DNA of 64,000 nucleotides from Hofstenia miamia (GCA_004352715.1 SCFE01000030.1:44382-108381), one strand, 5' to 3'. Positions 34,291 through 47,138 are shown, counted from the first letter of the stretch. Translations and numbers: made by a program. The notes: generated from the sequence alone by a model not told the origin.

Positions 34291-35045
34291 CAAACTTAAA
34301 CTTATACTACCCAACAGTGCGTCATACTCCATTATATCCATAGCTGCCTAGCTAGGATAGACCCACCCAATCACCTCAACCTTTGACATTATTGAAGGCT
34401 TATATTATATCCCCACACAGACATAAGGCAAATAAGAATATTATATCAGGGCCTACTTAAGTGTATTATATTATTGTTATATCTGATTTTAATATATCTC
34501 AATGTAAAGGTACAGCAATGCACAAACATGTAGTTAAAGTTAAAGTGAAACAATGATAATTATCTAAACATTAGACTGACAACAACAAATTATTGTAAAA
34601 GTTCTTACCTGTAAGTAAATGCTGATGTCAGAAAAAATTCAGTGAGGTAATGCTGTTTTTTAATGAAAAATTAGGATAGAAAAACAAATTTTGTTATTGT
34701 TAACAATCACAATCAATGACACATGTGCTTGATTCAGTTAAGAAAGTGAAAGTTAACATTGTAATTACCAAGGGCAATTACTCTTAAGAAATGGGATAAC
34801 TCTCATTAATGAAGGGGAAGTAACTCAAAAATTGTACTATTGCCATACAAATATAATTATATGGGACCCAGGGTCTGGTTTACAACCTTACCTAATGACA
34901 TCTCATCATTCACCTTGTGAGTGTAAACCACCCAGTCACTCAGATTAGGAATAAACTGATTTTTCGCTATATATCATGTGTACGGGTGTAATCCACCCAG
35001 TTACTCAGAATGGGATAACAAATATGTCAGTGGGGAAAGGGTTAT

Positions 35046-35460
35046 CTGCTTCCCTTGTTCTTCTTTGATTTCCATTTCTTCCTCTCTCACTTTTATAGTT
35101 CTGTTGGCATAGTTGATGACACATCCATTTTTTGTCAAAAAAATCATCACCTAAGATGACTTCATATGGCAACAAATTGTTATGTGTGTCCACCACCACC
35201 AAAGACTGCACAAATGTTGTGTTAGCAATTCTCATCTGCACTGCATTTATTTTTCCTTTCATGTCAATATATTCTCCTGATGCATTAATTAGTCTCTTAT
35301 TGCAGCTGTTCAAATCTTCCTGTTTAAACCCTAGCTTTGTAGCACATTCATCAGTAATTATTGATGTTGCTGCTCCAGTGTTGATTGTTGCTTTAGTCAT
35401 TACTCCATTGATTGCTATCATTATTGTATTTATTGTGTCAAGATTTGTCAGGATCATTAT
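35046..35460 (-). pseudogene. aspartic protease of element C, inactivated
   Basis: The frame from 35457 encodes LDTINTIMIAINGVMTKATINTGAATSII, in which the catalytic D-T-G is N-T-G (Asn codon 35380-35382, context ATC|AAC). Then come GFKQEDLNSC, LVVVDTHN and the LPYEVILGDDF motif. A frameshift follows near 35145. The piggyBac element interrupts it at 35045. Confidence 0.85.
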
Positions 35461-35492
35461 TGATGCACAGTTTTTATGAGTCAGTGCTCTGA

Positions 35493-36744
35493 CTAGTTTT
35501 CCAACTCCTCATTGGTTGGCAATACTTTGTCCATTTTGTCCTCTGTTTGCAGTACATCTTCCTTGTCATAGTAAGCTTCTTTGTCTCCAATTACATTTAT
35601 TTTCTTTGCACAGTCTGGTTCTTTGTTGCCCTTCTGTCCACAGCTGTAACACTTGAGATCTTTCTCTTTTATATTTCTGGTCTTTCTGTCTTTTCCTTTT
35701 ACCTTTATGAATTTTTCTGGTTTCATTTCATTAAAGGTTTTATTTGGGATGCATGGTTTGAGGTTGTTTCTCCATGTTGGTCCTTCTCTGTGCCATGCAG
35801 CCTTTTTGTATATCCGTGAGTTATTTTCAATGGTTTCTTGTATATTGACTGCCTTTTGAATCATTCTTTCTAGCTTGTCATCTACATCACATTTTATTTC
35901 AAACTGTGTCCTAATGCTTTCAGGCATCCCTTTACAGATATGCAAGAATAGATTGTACTTAGAATATCTATTTTCTCTTGAACTCAGCATTACTAATCAT
36001 TCAACTTGTTGCATGTAATTTCAAATATCATTGGTTTTTTTCATTTTTGTCACATTTAGGATAATTCAGTACTGGTTTTTGAAGCTTTTATTTTCATAGT
36101 AGTTTATGAAATCTCTGATCAGTAGTTCATAGTTCCTTTTCATTTCTGAGTCCAACTGCAGGTAGTGCTGAGAAGCTGCACCTGTCAAATATAGTGAGAG
36201 TCTTGCTGCTGCTGCCTACTGGCTCACTTTGTGCTCTGCCATTGTTAATTTGAACATTTGTAGCAATTTGGCAAATGTTGGGTTGTAACCATCTACCCTT
36301 CAATTAAACTTAGGTAGTGTTGCCTTACAAGGTATTGTATTGTTAGTTGTCAGTTGTGGTAAAATTGAATTTTTGTACTTGGGTTTTTTGTGGTTCTTCA
36401 CTGTGTCTTCCTCTTGTAGTTGCATAGTCACTGCCTTTGTAATTTTGTTTATGCTTTTTTGTTTCTCAGCATCTGAGTCTTCATCAGATTCCTCATATAT
36501 CACCTCTTTGGGAGCCAGTATGTGCAGTGCTTGCAAATCACTCTCTTTCCTTGAATGAAATTCTATTTTGTGGGTTTGCATGTTGCTTCTGTTCTCTTCT
36601 TCCGTCAACTGTAGTAGTCTTAATTTGTCTTTTACTTGCTCAAATTCTCCTGCTTGTAGATTGTTATCCTCTATTAACTGTTTATTTGTCCTTTCCAGTT
36701 GCTGATTTTTTTCCTGCCATTGTTGATTCTGTTCTAAGAATCAT
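35493..36744 (-). pseudogene. gag of element C, truncated at the N-terminus
   Basis: From 36744 downwards the minus strand encodes the coiled Gln-rich part, NMQTHKIEFHSRKES (36570), the EESDEDSD linker, a capsid-like region (YLTGAASQHYL near 36180; YNLFLHICKGMPESIRTQFEIK near 35940), and a nucleocapsid box reading CYSCGQKGNKEPDC, where the zinc-binding His is Asn. An acidic tail ends at 35493. The N-terminal part is cut by an LTR at 36745 and does not resume after it. Confidence 0.85.
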
Positions 36745-37981
36745 TGTAACATCCTCCACCTAGCTTATTACGCCGTGTCTAATTACTGACAATGAATCCT
36801 CGGTAAATTGCGGGTGAGGTGTTACCAAGTTGTTGAACCATCAGACCTTCCTCTCTTATTAACTAGTTATGTTAATTAAATAATCGAGTATTAACCATCA
36901 CTGTTTAGGTGACAGAGTGGTATGACGTTTCCTCTTTGGTTCTTCCATGGGCTCCTGCCNNNNNNNNNNNNNNNNNNNNNNNNNNNNNNNNNNNNNNNNN
37001 NNNNNNNNNNNNNNNNNNNNNNNNNNNNNNNNNNNNNNNNNNNNNNNNNNNNNNNNNNNNNNNNNNNNNNNNNNNNNNNNNNNNNNNNNNNNNNNNNNNN
37101 NNNNNNNNNNNNNNNNNNNNNNNNNNNNNNNNNNNNNNNNNNNNNNNNNNNNNNNNNNNNNNNNNNNNNNNNNNNNNNNNNNNNNNNNNNNNNNNNNNNN
37201 NNNNNNNNNNNNNNNNNNNNNNNNNNNNNNNNNNNNNNNNNNNNNNNNNNNNNNNNNNNNNNNNNNNNNNNNNNNNNNNNNNNNNNNNNNNNNNNNNNNN
37301 NNNNNNNNNNNNNNNNNNNNNNNNNNNNNNNNNNNNNNNNNNNNNNNNNNNNNNNNNNNNNNNNNNNNNNNNNNNNNNNNNNNNNNNNNNNNNNNNNNNN
37401 NNNNNNNNNNNNNNNNNNNNNNNNNNNNNNNNNNNNNNNNNNNNNNNNNNNNNNNNNNNNNNNNNNNNNNNNNNNNNNNNNNNNNNNNNNNNNNNNNNNN
37501 NNNNNNNNNNNNNNNNNNNNNNNNNNNNNNNNNNNNNNNNNNNNNNNNNNNNNNNNNNNNNNNNNNNNNNNNNNNNNNNNNNNNNNNNNNNNNNNNNNNN
37601 NNNNNNNNNNNNNNNNNNNNNNNNNNNNNNNNNNNNNNNNNNNNNNNNNNNNNNNNNNNNNNNNNNNNNNNNNNNNNNNNNNNNNNNNNNNNNNNNNNNN
37701 NNNNNNNNNNNNNNNNNNGACCCTAGAATCGATCCCGTGATGGAATCCAGCCACTACTCGACACAACTTGCCTAGCTGCACATTTTACTAAATAATCAAA
37801 CCAGATAAGAGTAGAATGAAAATAAAATAAACTCTGAAGAATTTGAACAATATTAAAGCTTAGTTGCATCCTACAAAAATAACTAAGATCATTAACTAAA
37901 TTTTACAATCAATTCTAATTATTATTAATCATTTGACGTTGTTCTTCACTTGCAGCTTAGTTGCTTTTGGATGATGCTACA
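36745..37981 (-). repeat. LTR (subfamily II) truncating element C gag
   Basis: Bounded by TGTAACATCCTCCACC (36745) and GGATGATGCTACA (ending 37981), with N gap 36960-37718. Element C's own 3' LTR is subfamily I, so this is a separate insertion or recombination product. Flanks are TCAT and TTAT (three of four identical). Confidence 0.9.
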
Positions 37982-38979
37982 TTATGCCATTTAAACACAG
38001 AATTAAAAATTGTAATTTGTTGGGGGTTGTGACTGCAGTTTATATTCAAATATAAGGCAAATTTCGAAAATTTAATTGGATTTAAAAAATTTTTTTATTA
38101 AACATGAATATGGTAATTAATTGCCTATTAAAAATAAAAAAATTTACAATAATATTATGATTGTCTCTTTGAACTATGTGCCATATACATCTGTTACAAA
38201 CTATATATTCAGTATCCATTTTATTTCAAGTACCAACCATTTTTGTAAATGCCACAAATTTAGTGATGTCATGAATATGTAGTATTAATTTTGAGTGTAG
38301 TTTATGAAGTAAAAATATTGTCCCCTCAATAATGTGTTATATGTGTTATTTCTTGATTTATAAACAAAGAACAGGTAGATATTATGATTTTGTATAAAAG
38401 TGAGAGACAACTATTGAGAAGTTGAAATTGATTGTATTTCACTGAAACAGTGTTTGCTTTTACTTTACCTTTTATCATATTTAACCTTATGGTTGCAATA
38501 ATAAGTGCTTAATTTCCAGCAATTACTTGGGAGTCACTCATCTGATCTGGGGATTATAACTAGTTCCTAAAAAAACAGCCCAAATAGTGGACCACATTAG
38601 GTTAATGATATGGCTATGTGTAGTTTTAAAAAACTTATCTTTCAAATGCAACACATACAGACACCTATAATTTATTACACTGTGGTTGAATCATGCCTGT
38701 TAGCCAGCATAAATGCATGGTAATTACATGCTATTTATATATGACCTGAGACTTAAGAAAACAACTGAGAATGTTTATTGAGATTGATAATAACATGTGA
38801 GACAAATAGGGCAGCATTGTTCAAACAAGTTTCCAAACCTCCCATCTTGGATATTGCTCTGGCAATGATGCCATTTGAATTGGTCATCCTAGATGCTTTA
38901 TTCTCCTTCTTGGTGGATCTAAACATTTACTTGTTATGAGGATGAATTACCAATGTTTTTTCTTTTTGTGTATTTTTGC
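37982..38979. other. AT-rich stretch, nothing recognised
   Basis: No gene, RNA or named repeat is recognised. Faint ORF3-like reading frames may begin near 38820. Confidence 0.5.
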
Positions 38980-39695
38980 AATAATCAGGGCCATTCTACA
39001 TGATGGTCACTCTCACAACCTTCTGCCATGACAACACCTCTTGCTTGTATGTGATGGTCATATTCCCCTGGAACATGTTTTCTGAAAAGGCAAACCCATA
39101 GCTGAACAAATCAAACACATAAAGGTCTAGTTATATAGAAATTACCAAACCACAAACTCATACTGTTCTCTGGAATTGGTGATTTCATTTGGTCTAACCT
39201 TATTCAAGAATCACTACAGTACTATGATATCTCTAAATGGATTGAAATAATTACAATGATGAGGGCTAACATTTCAGACCCAGAAATGATGATGGAGGAA
39301 ATAGTTACAAATAACATTTCCATATTTTTTGATGAAACTAAGAACCTCTCCAATTTGTTGAACTTCTGCAAATTCTTCTACATGAACACAACCATTACAA
39401 TAAAAGATACTCATCTGATATTGATGCCATAACGACTTTACTTATTGCCATTAAAGGCATCAATTATATATAAAGTTTTACAATCTGTTTACTAAAATAT
39501 TGAACAGCCTTTGTAATACTATCATTATTTCAAATCATATGGAGAACCCCAAGTTTTTTAACTTTGCAAAACAAACTCTGTGCTATGCTACACAATTTAT
39601 GTAGCATTCAGATATCCTCTCTTGGAATGAGCCACATGCCAACACTCTGGTTAAAGACATTCAATCCCTTATTGAACCAAATAAAGTGCAATTGG
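38980..39695 (+). pseudogene. diverged ORF3 relic on the plus strand, no LTR
   Basis: Plus-strand frames match ORF3 of element C in order. HDNTSCLYV near 39035 (compare NDNRERIYI); GHIPLEHVF, stop, KGKPIAEQIKHIK in another frame (39055-39115; compare GNIMPYQLYTQGKPINIQI); LILFSGIGDFIWSNL (39157-39200, GIGD where others have GVND); YYDISKWIEIITMM; FFYMNTTI; KDTHL and AITTLLIAIKGI (39405-39460). The tail is NPKFFNFAKQ...LSWNEPHANTLVKDIQSLI (39550-39680). It is more diverged than copies A to C and in the opposite orientation. Confidence 0.7.
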
Positions 39696-39764
39696 AGGAC
39701 TAAAATTTATAGGCCTATTTGGGGGGCATGTGGAATAAAGACTTTCATTGATTTTGTATTCCTT

Positions 39765-39965
39765 ATTGTTCATTTATTTCAATTTCAATATTATTATTTT
39801 GAAATTATTTCAATTGTAATTTTGACATAGTGACAATAGTGCTCTATATTTTAGTTTAAATTTCTGCTAATTTAACAGTGTGGTAAAACTCCAGCAGACA
39901 ATTGATTTGTACCTTTCAGCTATTTGTTCATATTTTCACATGGTATATTTTGTTTACAAATTAAT
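39765..39965 (+). repeat. dispersed repeat, copy 2
   Basis: Same repeat as 22040-22240 (shared TTTCAATTGTAATTTTGACATAGTGAC and following blocks). Note that it directly follows the ORF3 relic. Confidence 0.65.
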
Positions 39966-42639
39966 GCTTGGCCACCCAATATGTGAAATTTTCTATTAAT
40001 TTACTTTCCATATAGTAAACTTCCAGCAGAAAAATTTGGTGCAACTCCCCCATTTATTGGATAATAAATGTAGTGATTACATGGAGTTTTTGCATCCACA
40101 TGCCATCATGTAACCATAAGAATAATAGTAACATCGACAATCATTAATGTATTTTGCAGAAATGAAATTTAATCAAACTGTATAATATTATTTGGGATTT
40201 TTACTTTCAGTATTTCAATTTATTTGATTAACAATTTTGTCATGCAAAGTATTTGAGATTTCATTTATTTTGGAAATTAATTTTTTGTTGCTATATTTGT
40301 TTGCTATTTAATTACATAAATATTTAGTTATTGCCTTTGATGGATTTTGTTTTTCTGGGGTTTTTTGTTATTACACTTAGCATATGTGTAAATCTGTATT
40401 TAATAGTCATTTGTAATGTTTAATTTTGGCAAACTGCTTTAATGATTTTTTGACAATGTTAAAAATTCTTCATGATGGAATAATAGCTAGCAATAGTGGA
40501 AATTTTTAAATTTTCAAATATTTTTAGTAATTATTTTATAAGTATTATCACAATTATGAATATAGCTTTATTTAAAGTGTATTTGGTATGATTCAAACAT
40601 TTTCCATTTAGTTTTGTCTACGTTTGCAAAGAATTTTTATTGAACATTTAAATTGGGCAATGTTATAAAATTTAGTGTATTAGTCTTATCAAATACTCTT
40701 TATCTGTTCATTTAACATGGGATGCCAATATCCTTATCGATCTATTACTTAAAATTAAAAATATTAGTGTTTAAAGTCATAACTACCAGGGATACCACGT
40801 CTGTTATGGACATGTACTAAATATGTAGGATCAATAGTTGCAATATTATATATTTTGCCCATAGTAACTATTTTGTAAATATACTTAGTATACATGTGGC
40901 AATTGCAGCTTAATTGTGATTATTAGTGCCAAATAGCAACAACTTCTAAAAGCACTATTCTGTGATTTTGTTTATTGTACTGATACCCTAACAGTTAATT
41001 TCCCTGGAGAGTTATTTTTGAGCATTAAACTATTATGTTATAATTATTTCTTACGAATAGCCTTCAATTTCTTCAATATAAATGCTATTTGTTCTCATTC
41101 TGCTCCTCTAAATTTGCTCTTTGCAAATTCATTTTATTTGTATACACTACTTCTTTAGTACATTGGAGACAGGTAATGCTATGGCCATATATGGCAACAA
41201 AAATTCATTTTCCCCTATCTTATTTTTTTCGTTTTTTCCAATATTGGGAGATGTATGAACAGCAGATGAATTTGAAAAAGCAATTGTCACCTACAAATTT
41301 TTAAATTCATTTATTTTGTGATTCTGTCTTTTTTTGCTTTGCCACTTCAAATCAAGTTTCTTGGTGAATGCATTCGGAATACGGAAAAAATCTTTAGTAT
41401 TTTTATTATATATATATATATATATATTTTTCTAAAATAAATTCTGTATTTGTATGTAACAATAAATTAATGTAATGACATTATGACTATATTTTTGCTT
41501 TGGCATCTGCAATGGACATTAAATCACTATAAAAATATAAAAACGTTTATCGTTTTTCAGGATTCCCCATACACTTCTGTTGTGTGAAGTTGTTTTGAAT
41601 TGTAGTAACTGTTTTAAGCGTATTTCTTTTTTTATTTTTAAAATCTTTTGTGAAAGAAATTTGTATTATACGAGTATTTTCAACTAATTTTTAAATATTA
41701 ATTATATAATAATTTTTGTTTAATTATAGTTATTTGTGGTAACGAAAACAAATGTTTCTCAATAATCAATAACTCGTAAGCTGCTAATTAATGTTTCACA
41801 TCAGAAATTCTTGCGTAGTTCTTGTTTTAAATATATAAATGCTAATGGTTAAAGCAAATTTATCCAAACCCTGATGATGATCTCTAAACGCTGCTTGTGT
41901 GTTGCCCATTAACCTGTTTTCTAAATGAAATCACAGTGATTCAACATCCAATGTACATTTGCTAATTAGAACGAGTCATCAGGGATACCACTCGTAAATG
42001 TTAATCTTCACAGACTCTAGTCTGCAAACTATAAATATTACATGATTTTTATCAATATTTTCCATTGCACTAGAATTGAATAAGTCACAAATCGTTTCAT
42101 AGATGTTGAAAATGTGTCAAAACCTAAAAGTACATTAATATTAACATCTTCACTTTCATTTCAAGGATACAAAAGGCCTTGTTGACATTCATCCACTTCG
42201 TTGACTTTTGGTGGCCCTGTTCATGGCAGTATATTTAATATACAAAATATTCACTTTCATCTGGGCTTCTCTGGTATATATTTAGTATTCTATAAATCAA
42301 TGTGTTTGGAATTTCATATTAGCTCACAATACAATTGAATGGTTGTTGGCAGTAAGTATATTTTAATGAGTTGCATTGGCTGACACAACTATTGCAACTA
42401 CTGATTATGTCGTAGTAACGGTCACATCATCTATCAACCTTTAAGCAATGCCTGGGCATTCGGCACTCCGTCTTTAGCAACAATTCATTGATATTTAACA
42501 AAGGAAAGAACCATCTACTGAAGATCCGATGTGTTCTGGGCATCACATGCCCTGATATCCCTTTGACTAGCCATTAGTATATTTATTCAGTTTTATGAGA
42601 TTGGTTGCGCAGGACTAGTTTTCGTAGTAGTTGCATTTC
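39966..42639. other. AT-rich region upstream of the RhoGEF gene
   Basis: No coding sequence or transposon recognised. A TA microsatellite lies at about 41404-41427. The promoter and untranslated exons of the downstream gene may be here, but no site can be fixed by eye. Confidence 0.5.
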
Positions 42640-42694
42640 ATGACACCGGAGCAGCTCAAACGAGTGCTTCACGAATTGCAAGAGCTTCAGGAAA
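42640..42694 (+). CDS. proposed first coding exon of the RhoGEF gene
   Basis: ATG at 42640 opens MTPEQLKRVLHELQELQE, followed by a GT at 42695. The exon ends in phase 1, and the next acceptor (AG at 43933-43934) leaves two bases. The junction codon becomes AGT (Ser) and the frame continues LQHDMAVNF. The donor GTGTCT is weak. Support comes from the continuous amphipathic helix across the join and from the phase match. Confidence 0.55.
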
Positions 42695-45600
42695 GTGTCT
42701 TTTGAGACAATAGTTTACATGATCCAATGCTTGTGATCAATGTTTGTACTGCTTACTGGAAATCAAACTGAAATGTGTGCATATCAATGAACCGTAAGAG
42801 TTCTTCTACATTATCTACTTATTTCAATTTCATTCGACTCAGTGACCGATTGGCTAGTTAACCTTAATTAACGATTTGAAAGCAAGCTGTTTAAATAACA
42901 GGAACTTGATTTTTGTTTGTCTTGTCAATTAAATGATTTTCTGATTAATTTTTTCAAAACATTTAGGCTAAACTAAGTAGACATTCTTGCAACCAATTGC
43001 ATTCTGTTAGACAATTTTTAAGAACTTTTTTTATTTCAGTGTTCAAGACATAGGCCGCTCGTACGTGTAAGCAAGACAAGCCGTGATCGCCTATTATTTT
43101 TTTGATAAATGAATTTCATTCTTAATATTTTTACAAATATAGAAATCGTAAATTTTTATAGTTTGTGGTTTGCTTTATAACAAGAATCAAGTAATGATAT
43201 GAATTTAATAGAACATAATTTATTATGATTGCTTTAAAATCATTGAATGATTGCGCCACAGCAAGCTCAAACGATTAAATTATATTTGTTTTATTCAATT
43301 TATCGCGCGAAGATTTAGCTAGTAAAGCAAGCAGTCCGTTCATTGCTTCGCATTGAAACACTCTCATTGTAAAAAAACCACGCGAAATATTTTCATTCAA
43401 TGTAATAACCCAAAAGTAAGCACGATGTTTATTATGTAAATATCAATAAGAAACATTCCTCTATTCAAGCTGTAGTGGAAAAACTTTGTAATTAATTTCA
43501 GGTTTTCTATCATCTTCAAATGTAAATAGACGGCCTTACAGGAAATTTGTGATTTAATCCAAATTGTTGGAATTTGAGCAGTCTTCGGTACGATTATTTT
43601 CTATTTAAAGAAAATTTCAACAAATTCGAGAATAACCAATTAGAGGAGAAAAAACTACAGACATTATTGGCAATTTTTCTTGAAAATGATTTATTAAATG
43701 AAGTGCATGACTAATGTTATTTTAAAACAACGATATTACAGATATCTTTCTGAAAATTATCACCGCAGGGATTTCATATATAAATAAATTTTTCATTTAT
43801 ACTTATTTGATTTCTTAAAAATATTTGCTTGCCTAACTTTTGCATGCACCAGCCGCCAATGTTTACGTTTTGGTTAATAATTTACTGCTTTAGTTTTGAT
43901 ATTGTAATTTTAGCTTATTATTTGTATAATTTAGGTTTACAGCATGATATGGCAGTTAATTTTCCGCAATATTGCACAGAAATTGAACATATCTTGGCTA
44001 ATCTCTTTGCGCCTTATAATTTAACCCGTCCTTTGCTGCTTGTACAAATTGATGAACTTACTGAATCACTTTTTGGTGGGGATGTTTCGCAATTTTTTGA
44101 AGCTTATTTATTATATTTAAAGCCTCTTTTGCAATATGTTCGTTTTGAAGCTCTTTCTGCTATTAAGTCATGTGGTTTAGAACAAACAAATGTTCAGGAA
44201 GGTTGGCCATTAGTATACCAAGGTAAACTCGTTGTCAATTTAATATCTTTGCCAGATGAACTCCTAATTCAACCCGGTGATTTCTTTGTTTATGCCTCGC
44301 TCGTTACCGATAATGAACTTAAACTTTTCATCAAGTATTTCGACGGACATAAAATTTCACGGAATGAGATTGATGACTGTGTTATAGACGACATTTTTTC
44401 TGGTCATGAAACTCCTTGCGGCTTTAAATTGAAAACTTGTCTTGTTTCGGGTAAGGAAGAAGTTGAAAGAATACATTGGAATGAAATACTTGCTGGCGAG
44501 GAACACATCACGGATATTTGTGCCAATAAATCTCTCAAAAATTCGACTTCCAGTTCTTCTTTGGTTAATTTCGTAGACGTTTATTCGCATTTATTAGAGT
44601 CAGGTATATGCCGCTTAACAGATGGCAAAGATGAAGGTGGACTTCCTATTGTAGAATGCTTGAATACTTCACAATTATCAAACTCTTGCCTTGTAAAATC
44701 AGAGCATGTCATACGATTATTGTCTTATTATTTATCAAGTACTCGTGCTGAAGCTCTAGTAGTTGTTGTTAACGCTACACATTCAATTATACCAGAATCG
44801 TTGATTAATGGTTGCCTGTCGTCACAAAATATTGCTAGACTTCACATACTTTGCGATACTTCAACATTTCACGAATGTAAATCGCGTTATAAAACAACTT
44901 ATGTACACTTAAACCAAGAAGCTTTACATGCAATTATCTCTTCTTCTCAATTAACTGAAGAATTTGGCGGTAATCTATTATATTCTCATGATGTTTCTTT
45001 GCAGAAATGCTTAAGTGTAGAACTATTTGTAGAACGTCAACATTCTCTTATCAATTTAATAAAGAAACAGTTAAATTTAATTTATGGGTTATCAGAGAAA
45101 CAACTAAAGAAAGATCTTAGCAGTATACAGTCAGCTTATTCAGTATTGAGTTCATTTGAGGATTGTAGCATTAGTGACGAATTAGAAGACGTTAAGCAAC
45201 AATTTGAAGATGAATTTTCGAAACGAATTAGTGAAATCGAAATTGAAAAACGCCAACAAAGAAGTGCTGCTGATGCTCGTAGAATCCTAAAGTGGATTGA
45301 TAAAGAAGCGACAGCTATGTTGTCATCCCTAAATTTCAATGATAGTCTTATTCATGTAGAACAAAATCTAGAGAAAATTGCCTATCGTGTAGAATGCTAT
45401 TTTGACCGAATTCCTGATATACTTGATGATTTTACTGAATTCGACATTCCTGGAAAAGATAATTTAGAATTTAGTGTGAGTTCTGTTCGTAAGCTTGTAG
45501 AAGAAAAAAGAAGGGTTCTGATATCACTGCAGTCCATCCAACGCCAGATAGATGCTGCACTCGAATGGGCTCTTGCTGCAGTGCATTGGCTAGCAGGTAT

Positions 45601-47138
45601 GGATCTTACTAAAATGCATAATGAAGCTGGTTGCCACAGTTTAATACGCAGTCTAAATCGTTTTCGATACAAGTGGCCAGAGCCAGGTGCAATTGAATAT
45701 CCGTCCTCTGAATATTCTTCACTTCAAAAGCAAGTAAATTTCGCACGAAATCGCTGTGTAGAAACTTCCAGACTCCTTGATAAGCGACATGACGCCTTAG
45801 TTAATAGCATTGAGTTATTTAAATCTTCAAACAACAAACGAAGAGCTTCTTGCTTTCAAATAGGGGTTTCACCTTATAGGAATAGTATTTTGGACAATGA
45901 TGACTTAATGGATAATCGCTGCAGTGAATTTATTGTAAATGACAGCGACTCATCTTGTAATTTGCCAATATTATCTGAAGCACAATCTAACAGTTCAATC
46001 ACATCCGAAAGTGAATGCGGGTCTACTTTGTCCTTGGGCAGCAACCAGAAACAGAACAGTAATACACAGTCAATAGAATCTTCTACTCATTCTTCAGAAA
46101 GTGCCTCTGTTTCGTGTTTTGATAGTGTTTCTTACATTTCCACTGCAAACAGCGAAAGCTCTGCAAGGCCGCCTTTTGCTAAGTATCATAGCTTCCCTAC
46201 CAATGCAGCTTTGCGCACTTCAAATTCAGATTCATCACTTCCTGCATTATTTGATAGCTTTAAAGATGATCAACCTAATGGCCAATACGAATTAAATCCC
46301 AATGTTGTGTATCGCATGGATAAACCACAACCATCCAAGCGCCCTTTGCGATCCGATAGTCCTTGTTTTTTAAAAGAAGAGTCTTCTCCTCAAAACAACA
46401 AGAGACTTTGGCACATTATGCAAGAAATTGTTCAAACAGAACGTGATTACATTTCTTCCTTAGAATATATTGTCATAAACTACATTCCTGAAGTTGAACG
46501 GTTGGATGTTCCTCAAGCCTTGAGGGGTAAGAAAAATATCGTATTTGGAGGAATTGAACGACTTTACAACTTTCACGCCCATTATTTTCTAAAAGAACTG
46601 GACTCTTGTGTTAGTGAACCATTATCTGTTGGGCGTGCTTTTTTAAAACACGAAGATTCTCTTTATATGTATGCACTATACAATCAGAACAAACCAAAAT
46701 CGGATGTCATAATGGCCGAATGTGGCAATGCATTTTTTGCAGATAAACAGATAAAATTAGCGGATAAAATGAATCTGGCTAGTTATTTATTAAAGCCGAC
46801 GCAGCGGCTAGCCAAATATTGTTTACTATTACAGGATGTTGTAAGAGGAGCATCATTCAACAGTTTGTATTACAATGATTTGAAGAAAGCTTTGGATGTA
46901 GTGAAATTTTTATTAAGTCATGGAAATGATCTTTTGGCCTTAGAGTGCTTAAAAGATTGTGATATCAATATTAAGGTAATTTTTTTCTTTTTAATATATA
47001 TATATATNNNNNNNNNNNNNNNNNNNNNNNNNNNNNNNNNNNNNNNNNNNNNNNNNNNNNNNNNNNNNNNNNNNNNNNNNNNNNNNNNNNNNNNNNNNNN
47101 NNNNNNNNNNNNNNNNNNNNNNNNNNNNNNNNNNNNNN

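Larger units (their letters stand above)
32635..35041. mobile_element. piggyBac-type transposon, target duplication TTAT
   Basis: Perfect 16-bp terminal inverted repeats CCCTTTCCCCACTGAC (32635-32650) and its complement (35026-35041) enclose 2407 bp. TTAT stands on both sides (32631-32634 and 35042-35045). The unoccupied site in B2 (near 16570) shows this tetranucleotide position once. Subterminal copies of an ACTGGGTG...CACC motif occur near 32647, 32835, 34925 and 34990. piggyBac elements normally use TTAA, so TTAT is a variant target. The element sits in the protease region of element C. Confidence 0.9.

Noticed and set aside
43829-43934. N-terminal extension of the RhoGEF open frame
   Set aside because: It is hydrophobic, AT-rich and ends in a TTTAG acceptor. 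A phase-compatible upstream exon explains the N-terminus better.
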